From NCBI RefSeq assembly GCF_002432345.1, contig NZ_DJDT01000151.1, positions 1 to 64,000 on the forward strand: 64,000 bases of DNA, given 5' to 3'. Shown piece after piece: positions 63,502 through 64,000 of the stretch (position 1 is its first letter; the number at the start of each line of letters is the position of its first letter). A model generated the notes under the pieces. It was given only the letters and a program-made list of their open reading frames with translations, ran no database searches and had not been told where the DNA came from. Source of the DNA: Pedobacter sp. UBA5917 (lineage in GTDB: Bacteria > Bacteroidota > Bacteroidia > Sphingobacteriales > Sphingobacteriaceae). A program made the position numbers and the translations under genes.

Positions 63502-64000
63502 ATGAAATTCAAACTATTTACTTTAGCTTGTTTTCTGATTACAGGTTCGATAGCCCAGGCGCAAACAACCTATCAATGGAAAACAGGCACATCAGGCGGT
63601 TATGCATATAAATATGTAACCAACGACCCTACCAAAACCCGTTTTTACACCTTAAAAAATGGATTAACGGTAATTTTATCCCAAAATAACAAGGAGCCTA
63701 ATATTACTTACAAAATGGCGGTTAGGGCCGGCAGTAATACCGATCCACGTACAAATACCGGTTTGGCCCATTATTTAGAGCATCTTTTATTTAAGGGAAC
63801 GGATAAATTCGGGACTTTAAATTATGCCAAAGAAAAACCTTATCTGGATAAGATCGAGGCACTTTACGAAACCTACAACAAAACCACCGACCCTGCAAAA
63901 CGCAAAGAGATTTACAAAGAAATTGATAAAACTTCGGGCGAAGCATCTAATTATTCTATCGCAAATGAATACGATAAAATGATGAAATCGATTGGAAGCA
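63502..64000 (+). CDS. M16 (insulinase-type) metallopeptidase, N-terminal part
   Basis: The frame is open to the window end, so only the first ~166 residues are seen. A signal peptide MKFKLFTLACFLITGSIAQA is followed by a short linker and FYTLKNGLTVILSQNNKEPN. The zinc-binding HxxEH motif of M16 peptidases is in TGLAHYLEHLLFKGTDKFGT (HYLEH at about 92-96). Inference: a periplasmic zinc peptidase of the pitrilysin type. An in-frame ATG eight codons earlier (63478) would add a hydrophilic leader; the start at 63502 gives a clean signal peptide. A promoter -7 box is at 63405. Confidence 0.85.
   Translation, partial: MKFKLFTLACFLITGSIAQAQTTYQWKTGTSGGYAYKYVTNDPTKTRFYTLKNGLTVILSQNNKEPNITYKMAVRAGSNTDPRTNTGLAHYLEHLLFKGTDKFGTLNYAKEKPYLDKIEALYETYNKTTDPAKRKEIYKEIDKTSGEASNYSIANEYDKMMKSIGS

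Overview
The window looks like chromosome from a Bacteroidota bacterium of the Sphingobacteriaceae, most likely Pedobacter or a close relative. The evidence is three SusC/SusD pairs, TonB-dependent receptors with N-terminal carboxypeptidase-regulatory-like domains, many lipoproteins with a Cys lipobox, promoters of the TAnnTTTG type, few Shine-Dalgarno sequences, and the family of GTCAT(C/T)CTGA...TGACG palindromic repeats between genes. I see no rRNA, tRNA, CRISPR array, transposase or phage gene.

Layout. 1-2.6 kb: end of an APC permease, a GPH-type sugar symporter and an unknown membrane protein. 2.7-7.7 kb (minus): a SusC/SusD pair without enzymes. 8.2-13.4 kb: a RhlE-like DEAD-box helicase, leuS and a small lipoprotein. 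13.6-18.4 kb (plus): a housekeeping cluster ftsX, DUF3098, uppP, truB, YitT-type protein and ribF. 18.7-23.1 kb: a small unknown protein, a CPA2 antiporter, a DUF2157-like membrane protein and YjbQ. 23.1-29.8 kb: a BrkB/YihY protein, a secreted alpha/beta hydrolase, a DoxX-VOC pair divergent from a GlxA-type regulator, a small LiaF-like membrane protein and rpiA. This stretch and the next kilobase carry four copies of an unusual ~100-nt terminator-tailed repeat.

30.4-60.4 kb, entirely on the minus strand, is a polysaccharide/glycoprotein utilisation region. It holds a TonB receptor, a cytochrome c-tailed beta-propeller protein with a DUF1080 (3-keto-disaccharide hydrolase-like) partner, two GH92 alpha-mannosidases, three secreted HExxH zincins (two of the basic secretory protein family), two SusC/SusD pairs, a discoidin-type lipoprotein, a ROK sugar kinase, a DUF4965-type (alpha/alpha)6 hydrolase and a LacI regulator. 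Two perfect 16-bp palindromes and several imperfect copies of the same site (consensus ACTAAAACGTTTTAGT) lie in front of the separate transcription units, so the LacI protein probably controls the whole region. The combination of secreted metalloproteases and alpha-mannosidases suggests attack on mannose-bearing glycoproteins or high-mannose N-glycans, with uptake through SusCD and phosphorylation by the ROK kinase.

60.7-64 kb: lpxB, a variable tandem repeat, a small membrane protein and surE on the minus strand, then the start of an M16 peptidase on the plus strand that runs off the window.

The most unusual features are the four-copy hairpin element (27.6-30.2 kb) with a compensatory base-pair change in its stem, a 7-bp tandem repeat inside the coding sequence of ribF, and the LacI operator series.
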